From the NCBI GenBank assembly GCA_021390615.1, contig JAJEJU010000024.1, forward strand, positions 248,001 to 312,000: a stretch of 64,000 nt of DNA, given 5' to 3'. Of this stretch, positions 26,789-35,442 are shown piece after piece; position 1 is the stretch's first letter, and each line of letters starts with the position of its first letter. Position numbers and translations under genes: made by a program. Source of the stretch: Rhodanobacteraceae bacterium ZG21-1 (GTDB lineage: Bacteria; Pseudomonadota; Gammaproteobacteria; Xanthomonadales; Rhodanobacteraceae). The notes below the pieces were generated by a model, which ran no database searches, was not told the origin of the DNA, and saw nothing but the letters and a program-made list of their open reading frames with translations.

Positions 26789-27456
26789 GCGCGGCATGCT
26801 TGCTCGACGAGACCAGCCAGAAGGCGACGGCGCCCGCGTGCTGGCGCCGCGAATGGCTCGCGCTTGGCGCCTCGGCGGTGCCGGTTCAGGCATATCGCGA
26901 GCTGATGACAAGCTACGGGCAGAAGCATCGCGCCTACCACACGCAACAGCATCTGGAAGAATGCCTGGAACTATTGGACGAGGTACGGGCTCACTGCTGC
27001 CGTCCCAGCGAGGTGGCGATGGCGCTGTGGTACCACGACGCGGTGTACCGGCCCCGCAGCAGCGACAACGAGGCCGCGAGCGCCGCCTGGCTGGGCGAGG
27101 TGGCGGCCGCCGCCGGCGTGGCAGGGGAGTCCGTCGCGCGGATGCAGGCCTTCATCATGGCGACCAGGCATGCGGCCACGCCGGACGACGAAGACGCGCG
27201 AATCCTGGTCGACATCGACCTGGCGATTCTGGGCGCTGCGCCGGAGCGCTTCGACGCTTACCAGGCGCAGATACGCCGGGAATACCGCTGGGTGCCGTCA
27301 CTGCTCTACCGCTCGAAGCGGGCCGAGGTATTGAGGGGATTCCTGCAGCGGTCGGCCATCTACAGCACGGGGTGGTTCAACCGGCGCTACGAATCGGCGG
27401 CGCGACGCAATCTCGAGCGAGCGCTGATGGCCCTCGAGGGTTCAGTGCCTGGCTGA
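26785..27456 (+). CDS. Predicted metal-dependent HD-domain phosphohydrolase (COG4339-like)
   Basis: A 223-residue protein with the HD signature spread over its first 140 residues: YHTQQHLEECLELL, ALWYHDAVYRP and DIDLAILG supply the His, His-Asp and Asp metal ligands. The pattern matches a poorly characterised family of predicted HD hydrolases; the substrate is unknown. The ATG overlaps the TetR stop codon and has CAGGAG upstream, so it is translationally coupled to the regulator and likely under the same control as the oxygenase-WD40 gene. The link between the three is contextual only. Confidence 0.85.
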   Translation: MSAACLLDETSQKATAPACWRREWLALGASAVPVQAYRELMTSYGQKHRAYHTQQHLEECLELLDEVRAHCCRPSEVAMALWYHDAVYRPRSSDNEAASAAWLGEVAAAAGVAGESVARMQAFIMATRHAATPDDEDARILVDIDLAILGAAPERFDAYQAQIRREYRWVPSLLYRSKRAEVLRGFLQRSAIYSTGWFNRRYESAARRNLERALMALEGSVPG

Positions 27457-27545
27457 ACGCTTCAGGTTCGGCACGGTCAGGCGGCATGACTGGCCGCCGG
27501 CGACGGCGTGACGGTCTGCGGTGCGGCTCCGTCGCATCGCATGGC

Positions 27546-27579
27546 GCGAAAGAGCCGTGCGCAGCACAGGCTCTTTCGC
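27546..27579. terminator. Strong hairpin between convergent genes
   Basis: GCGAAAGAGCC and GGCTCTTTCGC form an 11-bp perfect stem, extended inward by GTGC/GCAC. There is no T-run, but it lies between the HD gene and the convergent lipoprotein gene, as expected for a shared terminator. Confidence 0.55.
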
Positions 27580-27595
27580 TCGGGCCGCACTAGCC

Positions 27596-27928
27596 TCAGC
27601 GGCTGAGGCTGGCGACGTGATCGGTGTAGTCGAACTGCACCAGGGTGCCCATTTTGTGGGCCTTGACCATCTTCGGCGTGCGGCAGCGCCAGGCGTGCTC
27701 GTTCGGGAACTCGGTCGCGGGCATGCAGTAGTTGTACGACGCCTTGACGTCGTCCAGCGACATGCCGACCACGATCTTGCCCTTCATGATGTCGCGGCTG
27801 TACTGGCTTTCCGGATGGGCGGCCAGATAGTCCTGGCGCCTGGCGACGTCGACATTGCGGCGCGACGACGACGATGCGCAACCAGCCAGAACCAGCAGCG
27901 CGATGCATACCGCGAAGGTCTTGTGCAT
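27596..27928 (-). CDS. Small hypothetical lipoprotein
   Basis: A 110-residue protein with a lipoprotein signal: hydrophobic MHKTFAVCIALLVLAG followed by the lipobox LAGC (Cys17) and a Ser/Arg linker. The mature part contains RRQDYLAAHPESQYSRDI and IVVGMSLDDVKASY, a pattern seen in small outer-membrane lipoproteins with a fold like SmpA/OmlA, and two further Cys. It is probably anchored in an outer or inner membrane leaflet; function unknown. It stands alone on the minus strand. No positive assignment to a named family is made. Confidence 0.8.
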   Translation of the reverse strand: MHKTFAVCIALLVLAGCASSSSRRNVDVARRQDYLAAHPESQYSRDIMKGKIVVGMSLDDVKASYNYCMPATEFPNEHAWRCRTPKMVKAHKMGTLVQFDYTDHVASLSR

Positions 27929-28116
27929 CTGAATTCCCCTATTCCTTGAGTTGATACGATTCCGGCGGGCATGCCGTAGACCTGTGGCGCGAACTCTACT
28001 TCACCCGCCGTCGAGCTTGCACGTGGCTTGCCGTTTCCCCACGAAACGGCCGCAGTTTACCCCTTCCTGCGCGCTCCTGCCTCAATTGGGCGAAAGCGCC
28101 TTTGGCGGCAGCGCGC

Positions 28117-28668
28117 TCAGGCCCCGGTCAGGCAGCTGGCGGCCTGGAGCGGGCTGGCCGGCGCGCCGCGGATGCGGCCGGAGCCGGCGACCACCAGGCT
28201 CAGCGCCTGAGCCCGGTCGCCGCAGAACAGCAGGGTCAGATTGCTGCCCGAGGCGCTGCCGTCGGGTTGGAAAATCACCTGGGGACGCCCCTCGCTGCTG
28301 CGGATCAGCACGCCGTCGGCTTGCCGCAGTGTGACGCGCAGCGGCGTTCCGTCGGGCTGGTCGTCCCGATCGGCGTCGGGCCCCAGCAGCCAGCCTCCAT
28401 CCCATCGCGTCTCACTGCTGCAGCGACGGCCGTCGCGGGTCGGGCAAAACACCACGCGGACGTTCTCCGTGGCGGCGAGGCTTCGCGCATAGTGCAGGCC
28501 GGCCTGGAAGTCCATGTGGGCCGCTGCGACGCGCCCCCGCGCCAGCATGCCGTGGAGGGCCGGCAAGGCCACGCTGGCGAGCAGGCCGAGCACGGCCAGG
28601 CAGATGAATTGCTCGATGAGACCCATGCCGCGTTGCCGCCGCAGCGTCCCTGGTTCCACTGGTCTCAT
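28117..28668 (-). CDS. Lone GspH/FimT-type pseudopilin
   Basis: A 183-residue type IV pilin-like protein. The class III signal is RRQRG/MGLIEQFICLAVLGLL, with cleavage after Gly, Glu at +5 and a hydrophobic helix, as recognised by the prepilin peptidase PilD. The globular part (about 60-180) resembles GspH/FimT domains: a repeated RSLAATENVRVVFCP beginning and several Cys. No other pilus gene is nearby, so it probably works with an assembly system encoded elsewhere. The ATG at 28668 has GGAGG seven bases upstream; an upstream ATG at 28713 lacks such a site. It is divergent from uvrB. Confidence 0.86.
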   Translation of the reverse strand: MRPVEPGTLRRQRGMGLIEQFICLAVLGLLASVALPALHGMLARGRVAAAHMDFQAGLHYARSLAATENVRVVFCPTRDGRRCSSETRWDGGWLLGPDADRDDQPDGTPLRVTLRQADGVLIRSSEGRPQVIFQPDGSASGSNLTLLFCGDRAQALSLVVAGSGRIRGAPASPLQAASCLTGA

Positions 28669-28763
28669 GTCGCCGCCTCCGCAGTTAGCCTCGAGGCTCG
28701 CCATGCTAGGCACCGCGGTCGCGCCTGGCAGCAGCAGGCGGGCCGCGGCTGCGTAGTCGCGTA

Positions 28764-28780
28764 CTGACAGATGCTGTCAG
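28764..28780. promoter_or_regulatory. Perfect palindrome upstream of uvrB
   Basis: CTGACAG-ATG-CTGTCAG, 7-bp arms with a 3-bp spacer, 55 bp before the uvrB start. The position suits an operator or a 5' leader hairpin. It is not the E. coli SOS box (CTGT-N8-ACAG): the half-sites point the other way. Confidence 0.4.
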
Positions 28781-28834
28781 CAGCTTGACCGGGGGCGGAT
28801 TGGAATGCGGGCGCCGCGGCCTTATGTTGGACGT

Positions 28835-30865
28835 ATGACCGACCGCTTCGAGCTTTCAGCCCCTTACCAGCCTGCCGGCGATCAGCCCGAGGCGATTCGT
28901 CGTCTCAGCGAAGGATTCGAGGCCGGCCTGGCCGCGCAGACCCTGCTCGGCGTCACCGGTTCGGGCAAGACCTACACGATCGCCAACGTGATCCAGCGGG
29001 TGCAGCAGCCGACCATCGTGATGGCGCCCAACAAGACCCTGGCCGCGCAGCTCTACGGCGAGTTCAAGGAGTTCTTTCCGCACAACGCGGTCGAGTACTT
29101 CGTCAGCTATTACGACTATTACCAGCCCGAGGCCTACGTGGCGGCCTCGGACACCTATATCGAGAAGGATGCCTCGATCAACGACCACATCGAGCAGATG
29201 CGGCTGGCGGCGACCAAGGCGCTGCTGTCGCGTCGCGATGCGATCATCGTCGCCACCGTGTCGGCCATCTACGGCCTGGGCAACCCCGAGGACTACCTGT
29301 CGCTGCGCCTGATCCTCGCCAAGGGCGAGCGGATCGACCAGCGCCAGCTGATCCGCCAGCTGACCGAGCTGCAATACACCCGCAACGAGACCGAGCTGCG
29401 CCGCGGCACCTACCGGGTGCGCGGCGAGATCGTCGACGTATTCCCGGCGGAATCGGAGACCGAGGCGCTGCGCATCGAGCTGTTCGACGGCGAGGTGGAA
29501 GGGCTGGCGCTGTTCGATCCGCTCACCGGCGAGACCGTGCGCAAGGTGCCGCGTTACACGGTGTATCCGCGTACGCACTACGCCAGCACCCGCGAGAGCG
29601 TGCTGAACGCGATCGAGACGGTGAAGGTCGAGCTGAAGGAGCGGCTGGAGCAGCTGTACAAGGACAACAAGCTGGTCGAGGCGCAGCGCCTGGACCAGCG
29701 CACGCGCTTCGACATCGAGATGATGGCCGAGGTCGGCTACTGCCAGGGCATCGAGAACTACTCGCGCCACCTCAGTCGGCGCGGCCCCGGCGAGCCGCCG
29801 CCGACCTTGTTCGACTATCTGCCGGCCGACGGCCTGCTGGTGGTGGACGAGTCGCACGTCACCGTGCCGCAGCTGGGCGCCATGTTCAAGGGCGACCGCT
29901 CGCGCAAGGAGACCCTGGTGGAGTTCGGCTTCCGTCTGCCGTCGGCGATGGACAACCGGCCGCTGCGTTTCGAGGAGTGGGAGGCGCGCGTGCCGCGCAC
30001 CATCTACGTCTCCGCGACGCCGCGCGACTACGAGCTGAAGAAGTCGGGCGAGGCGGTGGTCGAGCTGCTGGTGCGACCGACCGGTCTGGTCGATCCCGAG
30101 GTGGAGGTGCGGCCGGTGCGCACCCAGGTCGACGACCTGCTGGGCGAGGTCAATCGGCGCGTGGCGATGGGCGACCGCGTGCTGGTCACCACCCTGACCA
30201 AGCGCATGGCGGAGAACCTCACCGAATACCTGGCCGAGCACGGGGTCAAGGTGCGCTACCTGCACTCCGACATCGAGACGGTCGAGCGCAGCGAGATCAT
30301 CCGCGACCTGCGCCTGGGCGAGTTCGACGTGCTGGTGGGCATCAACCTGTTGCGCGAAGGCCTGGACATGCCCGAAGTCTCGCTGGTCGCCGTGCTGGAT
30401 GCCGACAAGGAGGGCTTCCTGCGCTCCACCGGATCGCTGATCCAGACCATCGGGCGCGCGGCGCGCAACGCGCGCGGCAAGGCGATCCTGTATGCGGACG
30501 AGATCACCGGCTCGATGAAGGCGGCCATGGACGAGACGGCGCGGCGCCGCGAGAGGCAGATGCGCTACAACACCGAGCACGGCATCACTCCGACCACGGT
30601 GGTGCGGCGCATCGCCGACATCATGGAGGGCGCGCGCAGCGAAGGGGCAGGGCGCACCCGCGGCGGCAAGGCCAAGGGCGGGCGCGGCGCCAAGGCCGTG
30701 GCGGAGTCGGCGGCCCCCTACGCGGCGGTCGATCCGGCCCAGGCAGCCGGCATGCTGAAGAAGCTGGAGGCGCAGATGTACAAACATGCGCAGAACCTCG
30801 AATTCGAGGACGCCGCGCGCCTGCGCGACCAAATCCATCAACTGCGCGAGCAGGCGCTGCGCTGA
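28835..30865 (+). CDS. uvrB: Excinuclease ABC subunit B
   Basis: A 676-residue UvrB, which accepts damaged DNA from UvrA and recruits UvrC in nucleotide excision repair. Walker A is GVTGSGKT (39-46); the damage-probing beta-hairpin [11 protein letters not shown] follows; helicase motifs DESHVTVPQ and QTIGRAARN are intact. The C-terminal UVR domain ([24 protein letters not shown]-type, about 635-670) is present after an Ala/Gly/Lys-rich linker. Length agrees with E. coli UvrB. The ATG at 28835 is chosen over one at 28805 because it gives the conserved N-terminus. A tRNA-Val gene follows on the same strand. Confidence 0.98.
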   Translation: MTDRFELSAPYQPAGDQPEAIRRLSEGFEAGLAAQTLLGVTGSGKTYTIANVIQRVQQPTIVMAPNKTLAAQLYGEFKEFFPHNAVEYFVSYYDYYQPEAYVAASDTYIEKDASINDHIEQMRLAATKALLSRRDAIIVATVSAIYGLGNPEDYLSLRLILAKGERIDQRQLIRQLTELQYTRNETELRRGTYRVRGEIVDVFPAESETEALRIELFDGEVEGLALFDPLTGETVRKVPRYTVYPRTHYASTRESVLNAIETVKVELKERLEQLYKDNKLVEAQRLDQRTRFDIEMMAEVGYCQGIENYSRHLSRRGPGEPPPTLFDYLPADGLLVVDESHVTVPQLGAMFKGDRSRKETLVEFGFRLPSAMDNRPLRFEEWEARVPRTIYVSATPRDYELKKSGEAVVELLVRPTGLVDPEVEVRPVRTQVDDLLGEVNRRVAMGDRVLVTTLTKRMAENLTEYLAEHGVKVRYLHSDIETVERSEIIRDLRLGEFDVLVGINLLREGLDMPEVSLVAVLDADKEGFLRSTGSLIQTIGRAARNARGKAILYADEITGSMKAAMDETARRRERQMRYNTEHGITPTTVVRRIADIMEGARSEGAGRTRGGKAKGGRGAKAVAESAAPYAAVDPAQAAGMLKKLEAQMYKHAQNLEFEDAARLRDQIHQLREQALR

Positions 30866-30947
30866 GTGTGCTGTGCGGCTGCGGTTGTCGAGGCGGCGGC
30901 GCTCGCGTATACTTCGCCGCCCGCGTCGTCAGGCGATGCGGTTGCCC

Positions 30948-31022
30948 GGGCGGTTAGCTCAGCGGTAGAGCACTTCCTTGACATGGAAGGGGTCACAAGT
31001 TCGATCCTTGTACCGCCCACCA
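30948..31022 (+). tRNA. tRNA-Val (anticodon GAC)
   Basis: Complete 75-nt cloverleaf with encoded CCA. Acceptor arms are GGGCGGT and ACCGCCC, the anticodon stem CTTCC/GGAAG encloses TTGACAT (anticodon GAC), and the T-arm carries AGTTCGATCC. Confidence 0.97.
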
Positions 31023-31032
31023 ATTCGAACCC

Positions 31033-31074
31033 AGCAACGGCGCGGCCTTCGGGCTCAGCGCCGTTGCTGTTTTC
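31033..31074 (+). terminator. Terminator after tRNA-Val
   Basis: AGCAACGGCGC and GCGCCGTTGCT pair perfectly over 11 bp around a 20-base loop and are followed by a GTTTTCT run. Confidence 0.75.
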
Positions 31075-31755
31075 TGGGGACGTCACTCGGCCTGTCCTTC
31101 GTACAGGCGAGCATGGCCGTTCAAGTGGATCTGCCACCCATCCAGGGATAGCCCGGCCAGGCTTGGACAGGCTGATCGAATGCGAGGCGACCCGCAGGAG
31201 CCCGCGCTGCTGACCTGTCTGTTCGAGACTGCGCGACTTGCTGCGTCGCGATGCCTCGGTTCCGCAGCTGCCGTCCGGCGCGACCCTGAGGCTAAGGCTT
31301 CCCGTCGATAGGCACCGGTAACTGCCGTAACGTGGCAAGGCCAACGCGAAGTGCGAAGCGTGCTTGTTCGGCCTTACGACGGCAAGCCTGGTCGAACTAG
31401 AGGCGAGATGGCTGGAGCTTGAGCTTGGTCCAGGCAGCTTCGGCCATATGCTTCGCTAAAACCCCCGGCAGGGTGCTGACGTGGCGCTCGACAAAACATG
31501 CCGGTGCGCGTGCAGGCGCGCCGGCATGACAGCCAAGAAAAGTTCGTGGCCGTAAAAAAACCGCAATTCGAGCACATGCCCACCGGACCCGGCCCCAGGC
31601 CACCGGTCGCTTTGTGGAGTTCGTGACCGAACATGCCGGCCACCGATTGCTAGGTCCTTTTGGCGAAAGCCAACGCTATCGAGACAACCGCTGCGACGCG
31701 CGGTGTCGCGCCGCAGCCGATCGAGCGGGAGGCAGGTGAATCATGGGGCCGATAG
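31075..31755. other. Gene-free stretch with one strong hairpin
   Basis: No coding frame is convincing. A hairpin at 31497-31528 (CATGCCGGTGCGC / GCGCGCCGGCATG, one wobble) resembles a repetitive extragenic palindrome or terminator. No RNase P, tmRNA or 6S RNA signature was recognised. Confidence 0.4.
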
Positions 31756-32220
31756 TTAAGGCGTAAAAACCAAGGAAGGCGTCGTGGTGAGCGTGCCGGT
31801 GACATGGCAGCCGCCCGACAGAGGGACATTGTTCATGGTCAATTCGCTGGTCGAATTGCTCCATGAGAAATTCACAGGGCTTGGCCCACAGCTGCCAAAG
31901 GGCGAACTGATGGCCATGCCTGCAATCTCCCCGCTCGTCGTGCCGGCAGCAGTAACTTTCCATGGCAAGGCGGCGACATGGACGAGAGGACAGAATGAGC
32001 CCCCGGTGATGGATACGGCGGTGACTTCGGCCGTGCCATCCGCATCCACCGTGCCGGTGAAATTTGCAGTGCAGCTCACCGTTGTCGGACCAAAGCTGAA
32101 GGTGATCGTGCCAATGCCGCTAAATGCGCCAGTCGGCGTAATGCCGGCCGCGAAGGCCGCGCCCGATGTGAGGGCGGCCAGCGAGAGGGCTGCGAACGTT
32201 TGGCTTATGAATTTACGCAT
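31756..32220 (-). CDS. Secreted hypothetical protein with four cysteines
   Basis: A 154-residue exported protein. The signal peptide MRKFISQTFAALSLAALTSG ends near AAFAAG. The mature chain is rich in Thr, Ser, Gly and Val and looks all-beta (ITFSFGPTTVSC, SITGGSFCPLVH). Four Cys at regular spacing could form two disulfides. AAGGA precedes the ATG at a good distance. The protein lies isolated between two long gene-free regions. Similar small secreted proteins of unknown role are common in Xanthomonadales; no function is assigned. Confidence 0.75.
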   Translation of the reverse strand: MRKFISQTFAALSLAALTSGAAFAAGITPTGAFSGIGTITFSFGPTTVSCTANFTGTVDADGTAEVTAVSITGGSFCPLVHVAALPWKVTAAGTTSGEIAGMAISSPFGSCGPSPVNFSWSNSTSELTMNNVPLSGGCHVTGTLTTTPSLVFTP

Positions 32221-32945
32221 ATGAAAGTCCTTTTAAAGATGGCGTGCTCGGCAGTAGCACTCGGTCACTTTAGATAAATGCCTGCTTGCAACCGTCCTTG
32301 GCGTCTTGCAGTTATCGAATGTCGCGACATGAGGTGTCGACACGTACGAGCCGATGGGCGGTAGACGCTGCAAGCGCCGCTCAAGCTATGTCAATTGAGC
32401 GGAGGGGAATGTCTATAAGATCACAGCGTGAACCCCGTACCGCCGTGGCAATGCCTTTCCTGAGTCGCATCAGTCATGACTCACGGCGTGTCTGGTTCCT
32501 GCCGGCAGCGGCATTGCTTAGTCGGGACGCGCAAAAGGCCACTCGCCATGCCCCTCAAGTGCTTCAGTGACAAAGGGCGGTTCATGGCGATGTCGATTTA
32601 TTCGGATGGCCTCGCGCAAGCTGCCAAGCCGCCATGGATCGCGATCAAGCGATCGAGGGCACTACCCGCGGTGACCGGGGCAGTGATGGCTCGACAGCAG
32701 CGCGTGCAGATGGACACCTATGCACCGGCCACATCGCTGTCGATCGGCTTTGTGTAGTTGGCGCGCGATACGCTCCATGCCGCATTCGGCATCACGACAG
32801 GTGGGCGTTATCACCAGGCTGCGCGACTTCGGCGCCAGCTTGGCCTTGCGTTGCCTGCGCACGATTTGACTGCTCGACTCGGGTGAGAGCCGTGCGCTTC
32901 ATGGCGCGATGAGTCGCGGGCAGGCCTCCGGCGACAGGTCAGCGC
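32221..32945. other. Gene-free stretch
   Basis: About 720 bp with no frame that reads like a protein and no RNA gene recognised. The first 60 bp should hold the promoter of the secreted-protein gene on the minus strand. Confidence 0.4.
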
Positions 32946-33539
32946 TCAGCGACCGGCGCGTTCTGCCTGCAAGACTTTCATCTTGTCCATTCGCACCAGC
33001 AGCGCGTCAATCTCTCGCTTGTAGAGCTCGCCGAAGCTGCCGGCGTCGTCGGCTTCGAGTTCATCGCCATCCAAGACGGCGATCGTGTGGTCCGCACGGA
33101 ATCCATACAGGCGGGGATCGCCTTCGACCTTGAGCACGGGCGCAAAGTCTTTGATCGCCAGCTCGCGGACCTTGCCGAGCGCGACACTCAGGCTCAGCCA
33201 GTCGGGCACATCCTGCGCCAGTCCGAAAACCAGCACGCCGCGCCAGAATGTCCAGGCAGGGCCGACGTCGTAGAGTTTGGCCCGCGGCCAACGTTCGTTC
33301 CGCGCGGTGACATAGACCCCGCCCAGCTCCGAAAGAGCGAGCGATCGAAACTCGTCCGGAAGCTTGAAGCCCAGCGTCGCCTCGTACGCATCGAGATGCT
33401 CGGAGCCGGCGGCGCCGGCGACGATCTCGAAGTCTTGAACATCGACTGGGGCCAGGATCGACCACATGTCGTCCAGGATGGCAGCGTTTGGCACCGGCGG
33501 AATCCTTGAGAGTGGTTCGGTCGGACGATCCCGTTCCAT
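32946..33539 (-). CDS. SMI1/KNR4 (SUKH)-like protein, orphan
   Basis: A 197-residue acidic cytoplasmic protein. The central block EHLDAYEATLGFKLPDEFRS followed by LSELGGVYV matches the start of SUKH/SMI1-KNR4 domains, in which L-P-x-x-Y/F-x-x-L is diagnostic. Later blocks FWRGVLVFGLAQDVPDWLSL and GFRADHTIAVLDGDELE fit a small alpha/beta domain. In bacteria this superfamily mostly provides immunity to polymorphic toxins, but no toxin gene is next to it, so it may be an orphan immunity gene or have another role. The ATG at 33539 is used; a TTG two codons earlier is possible. No clear ribosome site. Confidence 0.65.
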   Translation of the reverse strand: MERDRPTEPLSRIPPVPNAAILDDMWSILAPVDVQDFEIVAGAAGSEHLDAYEATLGFKLPDEFRSLALSELGGVYVTARNERWPRAKLYDVGPAWTFWRGVLVFGLAQDVPDWLSLSVALGKVRELAIKDFAPVLKVEGDPRLYGFRADHTIAVLDGDELEADDAGSFGELYKREIDALLVRMDKMKVLQAERAGR

Positions 33540-34033
33540 GTCCAACCGATGGAGGCAGCGCTTTCATTTTGATTCTATAGGAGGCGCGCTGCCTATCGTC
33601 GTTGTGGCTATCGTTCCAGCAGGCGCGCGCGGACAGGTTTTTCAGCCTGGATCAAGCGTGTCCCCGCCTTCGCACGACCTCGCTGGTGTGGATACAGCCA
33701 CGACCGGCCAAGTGAATCGAAATCCTTGCGCAAGCTTTGAATCGGGTGCCGTGCTCGATGTCGGCTCCTCGTCTACCTGGCTCGACCGGCTGGCGGATAC
33801 CCACGGCCTTTTGCCGCGATGATGCCGTGCCTCCGCGCGGCAGATGGCGGCTGCGACAAATGGCGCCGGCGCCGGCAGTTATTCGCTGTCCCGGCATGGA
33901 AAGCAGTCATGGGTTCGATCTTTGAGCCACCCATCAGTTCGCGCGAAAAATCATCCGCGGGGTGGCCTTTTTCTTTGTCGGAGCGTCACACTTGGCATGG
34001 CGGCCGGCACGGCCGGATCAGCGGAGCGGCGGC
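33540..34033. other. Gene-free stretch
   Basis: About 490 bp without a credible gene. A GGGTTCGATC segment near 33910 recalls a tRNA T-arm, but no cloverleaf can be folded around it. Confidence 0.4.
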
Positions 34034-34480
34034 ATGTTCTATCTGTGGCTCAAGAGCTTTCACTTGGTGTTCGTGATTGCCTGGATGGCGGCGGTGTTCT
34101 ACCTGCCGCGCATCCTGGTGAATATCGCCGAGGCAGGATCGAACGAAGCCGTGCGGCAGCAGCTGGAGCTGATGGGGCGGCGTTTATATCGGTTCGGCCA
34201 CATGATGTTCGGATTGGCCTTTCTGTGCGGACTGACGCTGTGGCAGGGCTGGCGACTGTTTTCCGGCCTGCCCAACGTAGTGGCGGGCATGCACTGGATC
34301 GACGCCAAGCTGACCCTGGTGGCGATCCTGTTCGCGTATTTCATCTGGAGCGGGCGCCTGGTCAAGCGCAGCGCCCAGGGCGGCGCCTTGCCGCCGGCGA
34401 AACGTTTGCGCCTGTTCAACGAGCTGCCGGTGCTGCTCCTGCTGGTGGCGATCTATCTGGTGCTGGCCAAGCCGTTCTAG
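34034..34480 (+). CDS. HemJ/CopD-like four-helix membrane protein
   Basis: A 148-residue inner-membrane protein with four hydrophobic segments. It matches the HemJ family (COG1981), whose members oxidise protoporphyrinogen IX to protoporphyrin IX in many proteobacteria. Conserved features are His10 in KSFHLVFVIAW, FYLPR a little later, and a Lys in HWIDAKLTLVAIL. The ATG at 34034 gives the canonical N-terminus MFYLWLKSFH; the frame is open upstream but lacks family similarity there. No other heme gene is nearby. It is convergent with the ADP-ribosylglycohydrolase gene, 14 bp apart. Confidence 0.8.
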   Translation: MFYLWLKSFHLVFVIAWMAAVFYLPRILVNIAEAGSNEAVRQQLELMGRRLYRFGHMMFGLAFLCGLTLWQGWRLFSGLPNVVAGMHWIDAKLTLVAILFAYFIWSGRLVKRSAQGGALPPAKRLRLFNELPVLLLLVAIYLVLAKPF

Positions 34481-34494
34481 CGCGCGGGCATCGC

Positions 34495-35442
34495 TCAGTC
34501 GGCCGTGTCGAGCCGGTCCAGCAACGGCGACAGCCAATCCCGGCCGCGCAGGGCGGCCAGCCATTCGGGCGGGATGCCTTGCTCGCCGAAGCGGATACCG
34601 GCCAGGCCGCCCGCGATGCAGGCGGTAGTGTCGGTGTCGTGACCGAAGGCGATCGCGCGCCGCACCACGTCGGCATAGTTGCCTTCGCGCAAGGCGATGC
34701 GCGCCGACCACAGGCTGTCCACCACGTAGCCGCTGCCCGAGGCCCTGGCCTCGTTCGCCGGATCGAGGATTTCCGCCAGCTCCTGGCGCTGCTCGGCGAA
34801 TACCGCATCGGCGGCGTAGATCGCCTGCAACTGCTCGGCGGCGTCGGCGAAGGCGCGCTCGGTGTCCGCGCCGGTGAGCAAGCGGCGCGCCCACAGGCAG
34901 TACAGCGCGCAACAGGCCTGCGCACGCGGATGGCCGTGGGTAGGCAGCGATTGCCGATGGGCGTCCTGCGCGAGTTCGGCATCGCTGCCGCGATGCCATA
35001 GCGCCAGCGGCAGCACGCGCATCAGCGAGCCGTTGCCGTTGCTGAATTCGTCGATGCCGCCGGCATGTTCCGCGGCGCAGCCGTCGCGCAGGCGATCCAG
35101 CGCCTGCCGGGTCGAGGCGCCGACGTCGAACACCTGGTAGTCGACCGCCAGGTAGCCGTGGTCCATCCAGTTCAGCAGCCGCCGCGCGAAATCGTCCAGG
35201 TCGAGCCGGCCGGCGTATTGCAGCGAGGCAAGCAGGCACAGCGCCTGCGCGCCGTCGTCGGACCAGGTGCCGGCCGGAACGTCGTGGGCGCGCCGGAAGC
35301 CGTCGGGCGGCTGCATCTCGATCTGCGCCCGCGGCGGCAACGCCTGCGGCGGGTGGAATTCGTAGGGCACCCCGAGCGCATCGCCGACCAGCAGGCCGAG
35401 CAGGGCGCCGCGCCACTGCGCGAGGGTCGGCACAGGGTTCAC
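34495..35442 (-). CDS. ADP-ribosylglycohydrolase family protein (DraG-like)
   Basis: A 315-residue protein of the DraG/ARH fold. Metal-binding motifs are GDALGVPYEF near residue 20, TWSDDGAQALC near 60 and HDTDTTACIAGGLAG near 270, which carry the Asp and Thr ligands of the binuclear Mg site. Members remove ADP-ribose from proteins, nucleic acids or small molecules; the target is unknown. The start is GTG at 35442, overlapping the stop codon of the upstream epimerase gene (GTGA), so the two are translationally coupled. No ADP-ribosyltransferase lies nearby. Confidence 0.87.
   Translation of the reverse strand: MNPVPTLAQWRGALLGLLVGDALGVPYEFHPPQALPPRAQIEMQPPDGFRRAHDVPAGTWSDDGAQALCLLASLQYAGRLDLDDFARRLLNWMDHGYLAVDYQVFDVGASTRQALDRLRDGCAAEHAGGIDEFSNGNGSLMRVLPLALWHRGSDAELAQDAHRQSLPTHGHPRAQACCALYCLWARRLLTGADTERAFADAAEQLQAIYAADAVFAEQRQELAEILDPANEARASGSGYVVDSLWSARIALREGNYADVVRRAIAFGHDTDTTACIAGGLAGIRFGEQGIPPEWLAALRGRDWLSPLLDRLDTAD

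Noticed and set aside
28764-28780. LexA/SOS box upstream of uvrB
   Set aside because: The half-sites are CTGACAG/CTGTCAG, not CTGT-N8-ACAG; reported as an unassigned palindrome instead.
33900-33945. tRNA-like GGGTTCGATC segment
   Set aside because: No acceptor, D or anticodon stem can be paired around it, so it is not a tRNA and too short to call an attachment site.
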